From Stenotrophomonas sp. ZAC14D1_NAIMI4_1 (lineage in GTDB: Bacteria; Pseudomonadota; Gammaproteobacteria; Xanthomonadales; Xanthomonadaceae): a DNA stretch of 64,000 nucleotides. Positions 1 through 8,574 of the stretch are shown in pieces. The stretch spans positions 1,266,407 through 1,330,406 of the forward strand of contig NZ_CP026001.1 in NCBI RefSeq assembly GCF_003086775.1, written 5' to 3'. Positions within the stretch are counted from its first letter, which is position 1, and the number at the start of each line of letters is the position of its first letter. Position numbers and translations under genes: made by a program. The notes beneath the pieces are model-generated. The model was not told the origin of the DNA. It saw only the letters and a program-made list of their open reading frames with translations, and did no database searches.

Positions 1-161
1 CGGCGGTGTTCGGCGGGGCGACACCGTGGCTGGCGCAGTGGTGGGTGGAACGCAGCGGCTGGGCAGCGGCACCGGGTGCGATGATCGCGCTGGTGGCGGT
101 GCTGGTGCTGCCGGTGCTGTGGACCCTGCCCGAGACGACCCCGGGCAGGGCCAAGCGCTAG
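1..161 (+). CDS. MFS transporter, C-terminal end only (partial)
   Basis: This is the last 52 codons of a gene that begins left of the window. The frame opens at base 3 and ends with TAG at 159-161. One hydrophobic segment (MIALVAVLVLPVLWTL) is followed by the ending PETTPGRAKR. A final membrane helix followed by a PET-type motif is typical of the metabolite:H+ symporter branch of the major facilitator superfamily. It would import a small organic solute by proton symport, but the substrate cannot be told from this fragment. It converges on the nucleoside hydrolase gene only 4 bases away. Confidence 0.6.
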   Translation, partial: AVFGGATPWLAQWWVERSGWAAAPGAMIALVAVLVLPVLWTLPETTPGRAKR

Positions 162-165
162 GCGA

Positions 166-1113
166 TCAGACCGCCAGGGTCTGCTCGATGTCGGCCAGCA
201 CGGCCGGGGCATCCACGCCGATGGCGATCGACTGCAGCACGTGGCCATCCCACACGCTGGGGCCGAAGGCCAGGCCTTCCGGCTTGGGAATGGTCATGCC
301 GCGGGCCACGCCATCGGTGGCCACGCGCACGCTGGCGCGCTCGAACTGGAACAGCTCCGGGCGGGTCAGGGCGATGCAGGCGCAGCAGTCGTGCACCACC
401 ATGCCCTTGTGCCCGGCCTGCAGGTAGAAGTCCACGTAGTCCTGCGAGAGCGCACGCACCAGCTCGGCGTCGGCTCCGCCGATGGCAGCCAGCTTGTCCA
501 GGCCGTCACGGTCCATTTCCACGCGGGTGGTGACGTCCAGGCCGATGGCAGTGACCGGCCACTGCGCGGTGAACACGATGTCGGCCGCTTCGGCGTCGCC
601 CCAGATGTTGGCCTCGGCGGCCGGGGTGATGTTGCCGTTGACGTGGAAGGCGCCGCCCATGAGGACCACGCCGCGCACCAGGCCGGCGATGTCCGGGGCG
701 TGCTGCAGGGCCAGGGCCAGGTTGGTCATGCGGCCGACCGCCACCAGGGTCACTTCGCCCGGGTGGGCGCGGACCAGGTCGATGATCAGCTGGTGGGCCG
801 GGCGCGCATCGGCGGCCACGTCCAGCGCGGTCGGCACCGGGTGGTTGCCCAGGCCGTTGTGGCCATGGATGTGCACCGGCCAGGCTTCCGGCGTGGCTTC
901 GGGCTGCAGCGGGCCCGCAGCGCCGCGCGCGACCGGGGCGGCAAAGCCCCAGGCCTGCTTCAGGTACAGCGCGTTGTGGGTGGTTGATTCCACCGAGGCG
1001 TTGCCGAAGGTGGTGGTGACGCCGACAAGGTCGATCTGCGCGTGCTTGTGCAGGTACAGCAGGGCCAGGGCGTCGTCGACGCCCGGGTCGGTATCGAAAA
1101 TGACTTTCAGCAT
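166..1113 (-). CDS. Inosine-uridine preferring nucleoside hydrolase (IunH family)
   Basis: This 315-residue protein has the family's N-terminal calcium-binding signature DTDPGVDDA (residues 8-16) that holds the catalytic aspartates. It also has the central VGRMTNLALAL block, the VVLMGGAF block and a late DGHV histidine region. Nucleoside hydrolases split the N-glycosidic bond of purine or pyrimidine ribonucleosides to give ribose and base for salvage. No signal peptide is visible, so it should act in the cytoplasm. Length is normal for the family. The start ATG is preceded by only a weak GAAGAAGAAG stretch instead of a clear ribosome binding site. Substrate preference cannot be read from the sequence. 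Confidence 0.88.
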   Translation of the reverse strand: MLKVIFDTDPGVDDALALLYLHKHAQIDLVGVTTTFGNASVESTTHNALYLKQAWGFAAPVARGAAGPLQPEATPEAWPVHIHGHNGLGNHPVPTALDVAADARPAHQLIIDLVRAHPGEVTLVAVGRMTNLALALQHAPDIAGLVRGVVLMGGAFHVNGNITPAAEANIWGDAEAADIVFTAQWPVTAIGLDVTTRVEMDRDGLDKLAAIGGADAELVRALSQDYVDFYLQAGHKGMVVHDCCACIALTRPELFQFERASVRVATDGVARGMTIPKPEGLAFGPSVWDGHVLQSIAIGVDAPAVLADIEQTLAV

Positions 1114-1267
1114 GTTGTTGTTCTTCTTCTTCCGTGTGGTGCAAGGGGGCCGGCGGGCCCCAGGGGGCCGGGCCGGCGCGCCCTACATTGTCCCATCTTC
1201 ATGACAGGCAGGGCGAACCGCCGCGGTGGTGCTATCGTCAGGGGGTATCCAGGGAGGGAGCACCGCC

Positions 1268-1738
1268 ATGAAGACCCCCGCGATCCTGCTGGCCGGGCTG
1301 CTGTGCCTGGGCGCCGTCGCGCCTGCATTGGCCACCTCGGTGGCGCCGAAACCGCTGGCGGAAATGGTGGCGGAAATGGTGGCGGAAGCCGACCAGATCG
1401 TCCGCGCCAAGGTGGTCGACGTGGAGATGGTCGATGGCAAGGGACGGCCGCTGACCGATCCCGGATCGCGCACCGGGCCAGGCTTGGACAACGAGATCCG
1501 CCTGGTCCTGCAGGTGCAGGAAGTGCTGCGGCCGCGGGAGGGCAGGGTGCCGGCGACGATCCGGGTGCCGCTGTGGACGATGTGGCATTACACCTTGGGC
1601 CATATCCGCGAGGCCACGCTGGGCAGCGAAAGCCTGTTCCTGCTCAAGGGCGAGCGCCATGCACCGGTCTATCCGGTGGGTTTCCAGCGGCCGCTGGATG
1701 AGCGCGCGCAGATCCAGTCATTGATGGTGGCGCCATGA
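1268..1738 (+). CDS. Secreted or periplasmic protein of unknown function
   Basis: The start is set at 1268 because a GGGAGGGAG ribosome binding site lies 10 bases upstream and because this start gives a clean signal peptide (MKTPAILLAGLLCLGAVAPALA). An in-frame upstream start at 1226 would add 14 non-hydrophobic residues. The mature part of about 135 residues opens with an imperfect EMVAEMVAEADQIV repeat. It then looks like a beta-rich domain (VRAKVVDVEMVDG, EIRLVLQVQEVLR, SLFLLKGER). I do not recognise the family. The gene is followed at 31 bases by a small membrane protein gene on the same strand, so the two may be co-transcribed. Confidence 0.7.
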   Translation: MKTPAILLAGLLCLGAVAPALATSVAPKPLAEMVAEMVAEADQIVRAKVVDVEMVDGKGRPLTDPGSRTGPGLDNEIRLVLQVQEVLRPREGRVPATIRVPLWTMWHYTLGHIREATLGSESLFLLKGERHAPVYPVGFQRPLDERAQIQSLMVAP

Positions 1739-1769
1739 CCGCGCCGGTTCGCTGCTGCGGAGGCACGCC

Positions 1770-2096
1770 ATGCTGGTGGTGACCCTGGTCCTGATCGCCC
1801 TGGTGCTGGGACTGAACCTCGTCGCCACGTACGTGGTGGTGCGGCGCGATGGCGTGTCGGTGGGAGGGCGGGCGGTGCAGCTGCTGCTGGTCTGGCTGCT
1901 GCCGCTGGTGGGCGCGATCCTGTGCATGGCGATCGCCACCGCCGATGGCTCGGTCAGCCGCAGCGAGGGCAGCTTCGCGGGCAGCTACGATTCCTCGGGC
2001 AGTTACGCCAGTGACAGCCACAACAGCCACAGCTACAGCGGCTCGGACTGCAGCAGCGACAGTGGTGGCGGCGATGGTGGCAGCTGCAGCGATTGA
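1770..2096 (+). CDS. Small membrane protein with Ser/Gly/Asp-rich tail
   Basis: This 108-residue protein has two predicted membrane helices: residues about 2-24 (LVVTLVLIALVLGLNLVATYVVV) and about 36-55. A low-complexity tail from about residue 62 to the end is built almost only of Ser, Gly, Asp, Tyr, His and Asn, with two cysteines (SDC near the middle, GGSCSD at the end). The tail is hydrophilic and probably disordered. A TadE- or glycine-zipper-like function cannot be assigned. A GGAGG stretch about 8 bases before the ATG supports the start. The gene ends just before a palindromic GTAG repeat. Function unknown. Confidence 0.65.
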   Translation: MLVVTLVLIALVLGLNLVATYVVVRRDGVSVGGRAVQLLLVWLLPLVGAILCMAIATADGSVSRSEGSFAGSYDSSGSYASDSHNSHSYSGSDCSSDSGGGDGGSCSD

Positions 2097-2102
2097 GCTT
2101 TT

Positions 2103-2161
2103 GTAGAGTCGAGCCATGCTCGACTGCCCCGAAAAAGCAGTCGAGCATGGCTCGACTCTAC
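2103..2161. repeat. GTAG palindromic repeat (SMAG/REP type), inverted pair
   Basis: The element begins GTAGAGTCGAGCCATGCTCGAC and ends with its near-exact inverted copy closing in CTAC, with an AT-containing centre. It can fold as two small hairpins or one long one. It lies between the small membrane protein gene and the convergent GntR regulator gene, where it could also act as a bidirectional transcription stop. Confidence 0.85.
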
Positions 2162-2169
2162 AGAACAGC

Positions 2170-2889
2170 TCAGCCGCCGCCTTCGGTCGGCAACGGTGCG
2201 GGCACGTTCAACAACCCCCCATCGGCCACGTAGGCGGCCAGCGCCTGGCCCTGGCTCAGCAGGTGGCGTTCCATCGTGCGTTCGGCCGCCTGCGCGTCAC
2301 GGCGGCGGAAGCAGTCCATCAGCTCGCGGTGCTCGGCCAGCGACTGCGCGGTGCGGCCCGGTGCCAGCAGCTGGCGGCCACGGTGCATCTTCAGGATGCG
2401 GTGCAGGTCGTGGGTGATGCGGATCAGCCACGGGTTGCCGGCGTAGTGCTGCACGGTTTCGTGGATCAGGTAGTTGTTGCGGTAGTACTCGGCGATGTTG
2501 CCGTTGGCGGCGGCCGCTTCCATGGCTGCGTGCAGGTCTTCCAGCTGCTGCACGCCGGCATCGTCGATGTGCCTGACCGCTTCATGCGCGCAGCGGCCTT
2601 CCAGCATCGCCATCACCGGGAACAGCTGGTTGAGGTCTTCCAGCGTGAGCCGGGTGACCCGCGCGCCGCGGCCAGCATCGATCTGCACGAGCCCTTCGGC
2701 GGCCAGCAGCTTCAACGCCTCGCGCAGCGGCGTACGGCTGATGCCCAGTTCCTCGCACAGTGCCGGCTCGTCGATCCATTCGCCCGGCGGCAGCCGGTAG
2801 TCGTAGATACGCTCGCGCACATGCTCGGCCACCTCTTCGTACAGAGGTGCGCGCTTCTTGGGTGAACGCGGGGCGGGAGCAATGGCCAT
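2170..2889 (-). CDS. GntR/FCD-family transcriptional regulator, likely of malonate use
   Basis: This 239-residue regulator has an N-terminal winged helix of the GntR type (PLYEEVAEHVRERIYDYRLPPGEWIDE, then ISRTPLREALKLLAAEGLV at about 50-68). An all-helical FCD ligand-binding domain follows, with regularly spaced His and Asp residues that often bind a metal and an organic acid. It is the last gene of the minus-strand malonate decarboxylase cluster, so it probably controls that cluster. In Acinetobacter the GntR-type MdcY represses mdc genes, while Klebsiella uses a LysR-type MdcR, so this locus follows the MdcY style. An AT-rich palindrome upstream of mdcA is a candidate binding site. The regulatory role is inferred from position. 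Confidence 0.82.
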   Translation of the reverse strand: MAIAPAPRSPKKRAPLYEEVAEHVRERIYDYRLPPGEWIDEPALCEELGISRTPLREALKLLAAEGLVQIDAGRGARVTRLTLEDLNQLFPVMAMLEGRCAHEAVRHIDDAGVQQLEDLHAAMEAAAANGNIAEYYRNNYLIHETVQHYAGNPWLIRITHDLHRILKMHRGRQLLAPGRTAQSLAEHRELMDCFRRRDAQAAERTMERHLLSQGQALAAYVADGGLLNVPAPLPTEGGG

Positions 2890-2949
2890 GGTGGAAAGTG
2901 TACTGCCTCCCTGCGTGGAACCTGTAACGGGGTGGGAAAATACGACTTG

Positions 2950-3034
2950 GTAGAGTTGACCGTTGGTCGACTGCCCTTCGCATGGATCCCGAAGATCCCG
3001 CGCTGCGCGCGATAGTCGACCAACGGTCGACTCT
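2950..3034. repeat. GTAG palindromic repeat pair
   Basis: A unit with core GTTGACCGTTGGTCGAC is followed about 50 bases later by its inverted counterpart GTCGACCAACGGTCGAC. It sits between the GntR gene and the transporter gene. The core belongs to the GACCGTTGGTC class that recurs at several places in the window. Confidence 0.8.
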
Positions 3035-3081
3035 CCCCCCCGATTCGAAGGGCGCCGGAATCCTCCGGCGCCCCTTCAAAA

Positions 3082-4449
3082 TCACATCCAGCCCGGCACC
3101 ACGAACACCAGCCAGGCCAGCAGCGGGCCGAACGCGACTACCAGGCCGCTGTAGACCAGGAAGCGGCGGAACAGCGTCTCGCGCTCTTCCTTCGCTGCCG
3201 AGGCCACCACCAGTGCGCCGTTGGTCGAGAACGGGCTGACGTCGACGATGGTGGACGACACCGCCAGCGCGCAGATCACACCGGCGGCCCCCAGGTGGCC
3301 CTGCATCAGGAACGGCACCGCCAGCGGAATGGTCGCGCCCAGCACGGCGGCGGACGAGGCGAACGCGGAGACGATGCCGCCGACGTAGCAGACCAGCAGC
3401 GCACCCAGCAGGGGAATGCCGATGCTGGACACACCATGGCCGATGAAGTCCACCGCGCCGGCATGTTCGAGCACGCCGATGTAGGTCACCACACCGCAGA
3501 TCAGCAGCACGGTCGACCAGCTGATGCCATCGACCGCACCCTTCTGGCTCTGCGGCGAGAGCAGGGCCAGCGCCACCGCAACGGTGATCGAGACCAGGCC
3601 GACGTTGAGGTTGTAGATCAGTGCGGCCACGCCCAGGCCGAGCAGGCCGATCAGGGTGAACAGACGCTCGCGGGTGAAGCCCACCGCATCCAGTGCGGCC
3701 GGATCATTCGACAGCGTGCCACCACCGGCGGCCACCAGCGCGCCGTGGCCCTCGATGGCGAACTGCCGCGACGACGCCTGCGGGCCACCGGCCATGGCCA
3801 GGTCAGCACCGCCCACGGTGCCGGCGGCAGTGATCGAACCACGACGCATCAGGGCGATGCCGCCGAAAGCCAGGAAGCAGATGATCGCCATCATGAAGTT
3901 GAAGCCGAGGCTGGTCAGGAACACCGCCATCTCGGTCACTTCCAGGCCGGCCTTCTGCACCACGCCATTGGTGATGCTGCCGTACACGCTGATCGGCGAG
4001 AAGCCACCGGCCTGCGCACCATGGATCACCAGCAGGCCCATCATCAGCGGATTGATGTTGTACTGCTTGGCGAAGCGCAGCGCGACCGGGCCGATGATGG
4101 CCACGGCGGCCGGGCCCAGCGCGCCGAAGGCGGTCAGCACGGCGGTGATGACGAACATCACCCACGGGATGGCCACGATGTGGCCGCGCACGGCTTTCAC
4201 CGCCCAGTGCACCAGCAGGTCGATGGTGCCGTTCTTCTGCGCGATGGCGAACAGATAGGTGATGCCGACCAGGGTCAGGAACAGGTCGCCCGGGAAGCCG
4301 GCGAGCACTTCCTTGCCCCCCATGCCGACCCAGACGCCGCCGACGATGAAGGCCAGGGCGAAGGCCACCGCACCCATGTTGATGGGCATCGCGGTAGCGA
4401 CGATGAACATGATCACCAGGCCGATGATCGTTGCGATTTGTGGACTCAT
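3082..4449 (-). CDS. MatC-like dicarboxylate/malonate carrier (SLC13-type permease)
   Basis: This 455-residue integral membrane protein has about 11-12 hydrophobic segments. It opens with a stretch typical of the MatC N-terminal domain (IATIIGLVIMFIVATAMPINMG), and loops GALGPAAVAIIGP and GAQAGGFSPISVYGS resemble substrate-binding loops of dicarboxylate carriers. The start at 4449 is chosen because TGGGAGGG lies 4 bases upstream; the frame stays open further but without hydrophobic sequence. The gene follows the mdc genes on the same strand after a 104-base gap, so it most likely brings malonate into the cell for decarboxylation. Many mdc clusters use MdcLM or MdcF instead, so this is a substitution of transporter type. 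The substrate is inferred from context. Confidence 0.82.
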   Translation of the reverse strand: MSPQIATIIGLVIMFIVATAMPINMGAVAFALAFIVGGVWVGMGGKEVLAGFPGDLFLTLVGITYLFAIAQKNGTIDLLVHWAVKAVRGHIVAIPWVMFVITAVLTAFGALGPAAVAIIGPVALRFAKQYNINPLMMGLLVIHGAQAGGFSPISVYGSITNGVVQKAGLEVTEMAVFLTSLGFNFMMAIICFLAFGGIALMRRGSITAAGTVGGADLAMAGGPQASSRQFAIEGHGALVAAGGGTLSNDPAALDAVGFTRERLFTLIGLLGLGVAALIYNLNVGLVSITVAVALALLSPQSQKGAVDGISWSTVLLICGVVTYIGVLEHAGAVDFIGHGVSSIGIPLLGALLVCYVGGIVSAFASSAAVLGATIPLAVPFLMQGHLGAAGVICALAVSSTIVDVSPFSTNGALVVASAAKEERETLFRRFLVYSGLVVAFGPLLAWLVFVVPGWM

Positions 4450-4553
4450 GCGCCCTCCCAGACACGTGACTCGCGTACAGCTCGGATGGAGACCCGCCAT
4501 CCCGGGGTAAGGCGTCGTACAACGTGATGCGTGATACGTACTGCTCGAACCCG

Positions 4554-5474
4554 TTACTGCAGCCGCTCCAGCGCGCTGCGGACCCATGCCGCGGCGCCGT
4601 CCAGGCTCTGGAACTCTTCCACCGCGCGCACCTCGCAGCACGGGTAGGACGGCGCGACCATGCGCGCCAATGCGTTGCCCGGGCCCAGCTGCAGGAACAC
4701 CCGCGCGCCGCGCTCGAAGGCCTGGCGCATCACCTGCGCCCACTCGATGGTCTGTGCCAGCTGCGCCGACAGCGTGTGCACCGCTGCCGCGCGATCACGC
4801 ACCGGGCGCGCATCGATGCCGGCCAGCAGCGGCAGGCGCGGCGCCTGCAGCGGCGAAGCATCCAGCGCGGCCGCAAACGGCGCGACGGCGGCCTGCAGCA
4901 GCGGGGTATGTGCAGGCACGTGCACCGGCAGCGGGCGGATTTCCGCACCCTGTGTGCGTGCTGCATCGGCCAGCGCCTGCAGTGACGCCTGCGTGCCGCC
5001 GACGATGAAATGATCCTGCCCGTTGGCAATGGCCACATGGGCACCGTGTGCATCGCACAGTGGCTGCAGGGTGTGGCGCTGCAACCCCAGCACCGCCTGC
5101 ATGCCCGCATTGGCGGGGCTGGCGGCATCCATCAGCCGCGCGCGCTGTGCGGCCAAGGCCAGGCAGGTTGCGGTGTCGACGCTGCCGGCAACCGCATGTG
5201 CGGCCAGTTCACCGATGCTGTAACCCGCCACGACCACCGGCGCGGGCAGGCCGTCGCGCAGCACCTGCCAGTGCGCCAGCGTGGCCGCGCACAGCAGCGG
5301 TTGCGCCAGCGCATTGTCGAAGCGCGCGCCATCGGCAGCGGCGTCGAAGACATCACGATCAAGCACCGCGCCCGCGGCGTGCAGGACATCGCGGGCCGCA
5401 GGCAGATCGCGCACGCGGTCGAACATCGCCGCATGCTGCGCACCTTGGCCGGGGCAGAGCAGGGCCAGGCTCAT
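4554..5474 (-). CDS. mdcH: Malonate decarboxylase epsilon subunit, malonyl-CoA:ACP transacylase MdcH
   Basis: This 306-residue protein has the acyltransferase signature PGQGAQ near the N terminus (residues 8-13) and the nucleophile motif GYSIGE with catalytic Ser86. Both are hallmarks of malonyl-CoA:ACP transacylases. MdcH charges the carrier subunit MdcC with malonate to start the catalytic cycle. It is the seventh enzyme gene of the cluster; its ATG overlaps the mdcB stop in an ATGA at 5471-5474, which indicates translational coupling. Length is normal. The transport gene follows 104 bases downstream. Confidence 0.93.
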   Translation of the reverse strand: MSLALLCPGQGAQHAAMFDRVRDLPAARDVLHAAGAVLDRDVFDAAADGARFDNALAQPLLCAATLAHWQVLRDGLPAPVVVAGYSIGELAAHAVAGSVDTATCLALAAQRARLMDAASPANAGMQAVLGLQRHTLQPLCDAHGAHVAIANGQDHFIVGGTQASLQALADAARTQGAEIRPLPVHVPAHTPLLQAAVAPFAAALDASPLQAPRLPLLAGIDARPVRDRAAAVHTLSAQLAQTIEWAQVMRQAFERGARVFLQLGPGNALARMVAPSYPCCEVRAVEEFQSLDGAAAWVRSALERLQ

Positions 5475-6328
5475 GCGCCCTCCTGCTGCAGCAGGAACCA
5501 GGCGCAGGCCAGCAGGTCGGCACTGCCGCCGGGGCTCAGGCGACGGGCCACGAAGCCCTCGCCAAGGGCGTGCAGGCGTGCCTGCCAGCCGGGTGCGAAT
5601 GCGCCGCCGCCTGCGAGGAAGCTGTGTGCCTGCTGCTGGGCCCAGGCCAGCCCGTCGGCGCCACCACGGTGCAGCAGGTTCAGGTCATCCACCTGCGCAA
5701 CCAGCTGCATCAGGGTCTGGCACAGGGCCGCGTCGCGCGCCAGGCCGCTGTGCAAGGCATGGCGCAGGGTCGGTACAGCCAGGTCGCGCAGCACGGGGTA
5801 ACCGGCGGCGGCCTGCTCACGCACGCCCGGCACGCCATGGCGCAGGCGCGCGCGCTGGCCGGGGCTGGATGCATCCAGCGGCGCAGCGGCGAAGTCATCG
5901 GCCCAGTGCTGCACGGCCAGGCAGACCTGCGCGGCGGGCGCGGCGTGGCCGTGCTGGCGGCGGCTGCGCGCGGCAGCGGCCACCAGCAGGCCCAGGCTGA
6001 AGATGGCACCGCGATGGGTGTTGATGCCGCCGGTGGCGCGCAGCATCGCGCGCTCGGCGGCAAGGCCATGCGCGCGCAGGGCAGCGAACGGCGCATCGTC
6101 GGCACCGGCGCTGGCAATTGCGGTGAAGTAGTGGCGCAGCGCGAACAGGCTGCGCAGGAACGTACCGGCGTCCATGTCGTCATGGCTGCCGCTGTCGAAC
6201 GGAGTAACCAGGCCCGGCTTCGGCGCGCAGGCCAGTTCAGCATGCAGGCTGGCGATGGCCAGCCGGCCCAGGCGCGCGCTGTCGACGCGGCGCGCGATGT
6301 GCGGGCTGGCATGCGCGAGGGCGTTCAT
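5471..6328 (-). CDS. mdcB: Triphosphoribosyl-dephospho-CoA synthase MdcB
   Basis: This 285-residue protein belongs to the CitG/MdcB family. It contains ACAPKPGLVTPFDSGSHDDMDAGTF near residues 29-53 and TGGINTHRGAIFSLGLL near the middle, both diagnostic for the family. It makes the 2'-(5''-triphosphoribosyl)-3'-dephospho-CoA precursor of the prosthetic group of the malonate decarboxylase carrier subunit from ATP and dephospho-CoA. The start at 6328 is chosen since the ATG overlaps the mdcG stop (ATGA) and the upstream in-frame sequence is a shadow of mdcG. It sits between mdcG and mdcH. Confidence 0.93.
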   Translation of the reverse strand: MNALAHASPHIARRVDSARLGRLAIASLHAELACAPKPGLVTPFDSGSHDDMDAGTFLRSLFALRHYFTAIASAGADDAPFAALRAHGLAAERAMLRATGGINTHRGAIFSLGLLVAAAARSRRQHGHAAPAAQVCLAVQHWADDFAAAPLDASSPGQRARLRHGVPGVREQAAAGYPVLRDLAVPTLRHALHSGLARDAALCQTLMQLVAQVDDLNLLHRGGADGLAWAQQQAHSFLAGGGAFAPGWQARLHALGEGFVARRLSPGGSADLLACAWFLLQQEGA

Positions 6329-6966
6329 GCGGCCACTCCGGTGGCGACGAACAGGCGTTCGCGGGCTTCCAGCGCGGCGCCTTCCAGGCGCTTCACCAGC
6401 ACCTGGCGGCTGCCACCGGCGTATTCGCGCCAGTTCACGGCAGCGCCATCGCCCAGGCACAGTTCGCCATCCACGCGACGGCCGTACTCGCGTTCCCACT
6501 CCTGCAGGCGCGCGACCACCGCGTCGGCCTGCGCGGCGGCATCCACCTGCCACAGCAGGTCGATATCCGAAGCGGCATGCACATAGGGCAGGCCACTGAG
6601 ATGCTGCCAGGCGAAGGCGCCAAACACGCGTGCTGGCGCAATGTGCGCCAATGCGTGCAGCGCCAGCTGCCAGTCATGGGCAACACCGGTGGCGAGGATC
6701 GCTTCCAGTGTCGGCGGCGGCTGCTGGCGCACGACATCGTGCAGCGGTACGCGCAGGGCGATGCGCTGCTTGCCTTCGCTTGGCGGCAGCGGCACGCCAA
6801 GGCGGAGGCGCGGGTCGGGATCATCCACGGCGCGCCGCGCCACCATCGCTGGCAGCCCCTGCGCAAACCACGACGCCAGGCGCGGTTCGTGCGCGGCCAC
6901 GTCGGCCCGCCAGTCGGCATTGGCCGACAGCCAGGCCAGCGTGTGGCGGGCGGGCCGGTCAGGCAT
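6325..6966 (-). CDS. mdcG: Malonate decarboxylase holo-ACP synthase MdcG (phosphoribosyl-dephospho-CoA transferase)
   Basis: MdcG transfers the prosthetic group made by MdcB onto the serine of the carrier subunit MdcC. The protein is 213 residues from the start at 6966, where the N terminus reads MPDRPARHTLAWL, close to the RPHDLVWL opening of known MdcG proteins. In-frame starts at 6993 and 7017 would add only mdcE-shadow sequence. The nucleotidyltransferase-like motif SDIDLLW (about residues 136-142) holds two aspartates likely to bind metal. The gene overlaps mdcE by 8 bases and mdcB by 4 bases. No strong ribosome binding site is visible, in line with coupling to mdcE. Confidence 0.88.
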   Translation of the reverse strand: MPDRPARHTLAWLSANADWRADVAAHEPRLASWFAQGLPAMVARRAVDDPDPRLRLGVPLPPSEGKQRIALRVPLHDVVRQQPPPTLEAILATGVAHDWQLALHALAHIAPARVFGAFAWQHLSGLPYVHAASDIDLLWQVDAAAQADAVVARLQEWEREYGRRVDGELCLGDGAAVNWREYAGGSRQVLVKRLEGAALEARERLFVATGVAA

Positions 6967-7669
6967 CGCCGCGGGCCACCGCAGTGCAGACATCCGCTGC
7001 CAGCGCACGGCCGCCACGCTCTACGCCGCGTGCGGCACGCAGGTCGCCTTCGCTGGGCGTGCGCAGCGCCTGCAGCAGGTGCTGGGCCAGGTCGCCGTCC
7101 CACAGCGAATCGACCGCGCCCATCGACACGTAGTTGGCCACGCCCGGCGCGAACACCGGCGAGCTCTGGCTGAGTGCCTGCAGCTTCTCCAGCGGTTGCT
7201 TGGTCACCCGCGCCATCGCGCGCAGGTCCATCACCCGCACCTGCGCATCGGGCAGGGCGTGGATGTGGTCGGCCATCAGGCCGAAGGACAGGAAACCACC
7301 GCTCACCGACTCACCGTAGACCAGGGTGACCAGGCGCGCGCCACGTCGGCGGGCCAGGTCGAGGGTCTGCGCGAGATGGGCGAAGTAGCCGTTGATGCCC
7401 AGCAGTTCATCGCGGCGGGCCAGGCGCTGGCCAGCGGTGTCGGCCAGCATCACGATCGGTCGCTGCGGATGCGCAGCGGTGCTGGCCAGCACGGTGTCGG
7501 CCAGGGCCAGTGCATGGTCGACGCCGACCTCGATGCGGTCGGTGGTGCCGATCACCGTCACCTCGCCATCCTCGGTGGTGGCCGTGCCGGTCAGTACCGA
7601 ATCCTGCACGTCGATGCGGTGCCCGCGCGGGAACAGGGCATCGAGCAGGGTCTGCAGCGGGGCGCTCAT
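6959..7669 (-). CDS. mdcE: Malonate decarboxylase gamma subunit MdcE
   Basis: MdcE pairs with MdcD to form the decarboxylase part that removes CO2 from malonyl-S-ACP. The 236-residue protein shows a carboxyltransferase-like fold with the block LVTLVYGESVSGGFLSFGLMADHIHALPDAQVRVM, where the SGG turn forms an oxyanion hole in this crotonase-type family. The start at 7669 (MSAPLQTLLDAL) overlaps the mdcD stop as ATGA. An open extension upstream to 7780 is a shadow of mdcD. Length and position in the cluster are normal. Confidence 0.93.
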   Translation of the reverse strand: MSAPLQTLLDALFPRGHRIDVQDSVLTGTATTEDGEVTVIGTTDRIEVGVDHALALADTVLASTAAHPQRPIVMLADTAGQRLARRDELLGINGYFAHLAQTLDLARRRGARLVTLVYGESVSGGFLSFGLMADHIHALPDAQVRVMDLRAMARVTKQPLEKLQALSQSSPVFAPGVANYVSMGAVDSLWDGDLAQHLLQALRTPSEGDLRAARGVERGGRALAADVCTAVARGDA

Positions 7670-8574
7670 GGCAGGCTCCGGTCGGCGGTGGCGGCAAGGA
7701 AGGCGTCGGTGTCCAGCAGCGGCAGGCGCTCGGGTTCGGCGATGCCCTGGCGTGCCCAGATCTCCAGTCCATCGCGGCAATCGCCCCAGGCCTGCACGCG
7801 TGCCTTCAGTGCGGCATGGCGGGCCTGCAGGGCATCCAGTGCGGTATCGGTATCGCCGCTGGCGGCGTCGGCCTGCAGTGCATCAGCGGCGGCTCGTGCA
7901 AACGCTTCGATGGCGTCGGGCACCAGCACCTGCGCCTGGTCGATCAGGTAGCGGTGCTTGCCGCCGGTCACGCGCCATACCAGGGCGCGGTCGCGCGAGT
8001 CGAATTCTTCCACGCCGCGCACGGTCTCGATCACTTCCGGCCCGGACAGCGACAGCCGGCCTTCCTCGGACATGATGACGGTGGTGCAGCAGCGGGCGAC
8101 GATGCCCATGCCGCCAAACGCACCATTGCCGCTGCCGATCAGGGCGACCACCGGCACGCCAGCGGCGCGTGCGCCCAGCGTTGCACGCATGATTTCGGAG
8201 ATGGCGATCAGCCCCGCGTTGGCTTCGTGCAGGCGCACGCCGCCGGTGTCGAGCAGCAGCAGCACGCCGTCGGGGCGTGTTTGCGCCGCGCGGCGCAGCA
8301 GGCCGGTCAGCTTGGCGCCGTGTACCTCGCCGACGCCACCGCCCATGAATTCACCCTGCTGCGCAGCCAGCAGCACGCGCCTGCCCTGCAGCGTGGCTTC
8401 GCCAACGATGATGCCATCGTCGAATGCGGCCGGCTGGTCGAGCTGGGCCAGGTGCGGGCTCATCACCCGTCGCGCCGGGCCGAGGAACTCGCGGAACGAA
8501 CCGGCATCGACCAGCCCGGCAATGCGTTCGCGTGCGTCGGCTTCGTAGTAGCTGTGGCGTTGTACGTGGCTCAT
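7666..8574 (-). CDS. mdcD: Malonate decarboxylase beta subunit MdcD
   Basis: This 302-residue subunit is homologous to acyl-CoA carboxyltransferases. It contains VLLLLDTGGVRLHEANAGLIAISEIMRA and VVALIGSGNGAFGGMGIVARCC, the latter a glycine-rich oxyanion-hole loop. It acts with MdcE in the cytoplasm to decarboxylate malonyl-S-ACP to acetyl-S-ACP. The N terminus SYYEADARERIAGLVD resembles other MdcD proteins. It overlaps mdcC by 4 bases (ATGA) upstream and mdcE by 4 bases downstream, so the genes are tightly coupled. Confidence 0.93.
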   Translation of the reverse strand: MSHVQRHSYYEADARERIAGLVDAGSFREFLGPARRVMSPHLAQLDQPAAFDDGIIVGEATLQGRRVLLAAQQGEFMGGGVGEVHGAKLTGLLRRAAQTRPDGVLLLLDTGGVRLHEANAGLIAISEIMRATLGARAAGVPVVALIGSGNGAFGGMGIVARCCTTVIMSEEGRLSLSGPEVIETVRGVEEFDSRDRALVWRVTGGKHRYLIDQAQVLVPDAIEAFARAAADALQADAASGDTDTALDALQARHAALKARVQAWGDCRDGLEIWARQGIAEPERLPLLDTDAFLAATADRSLP

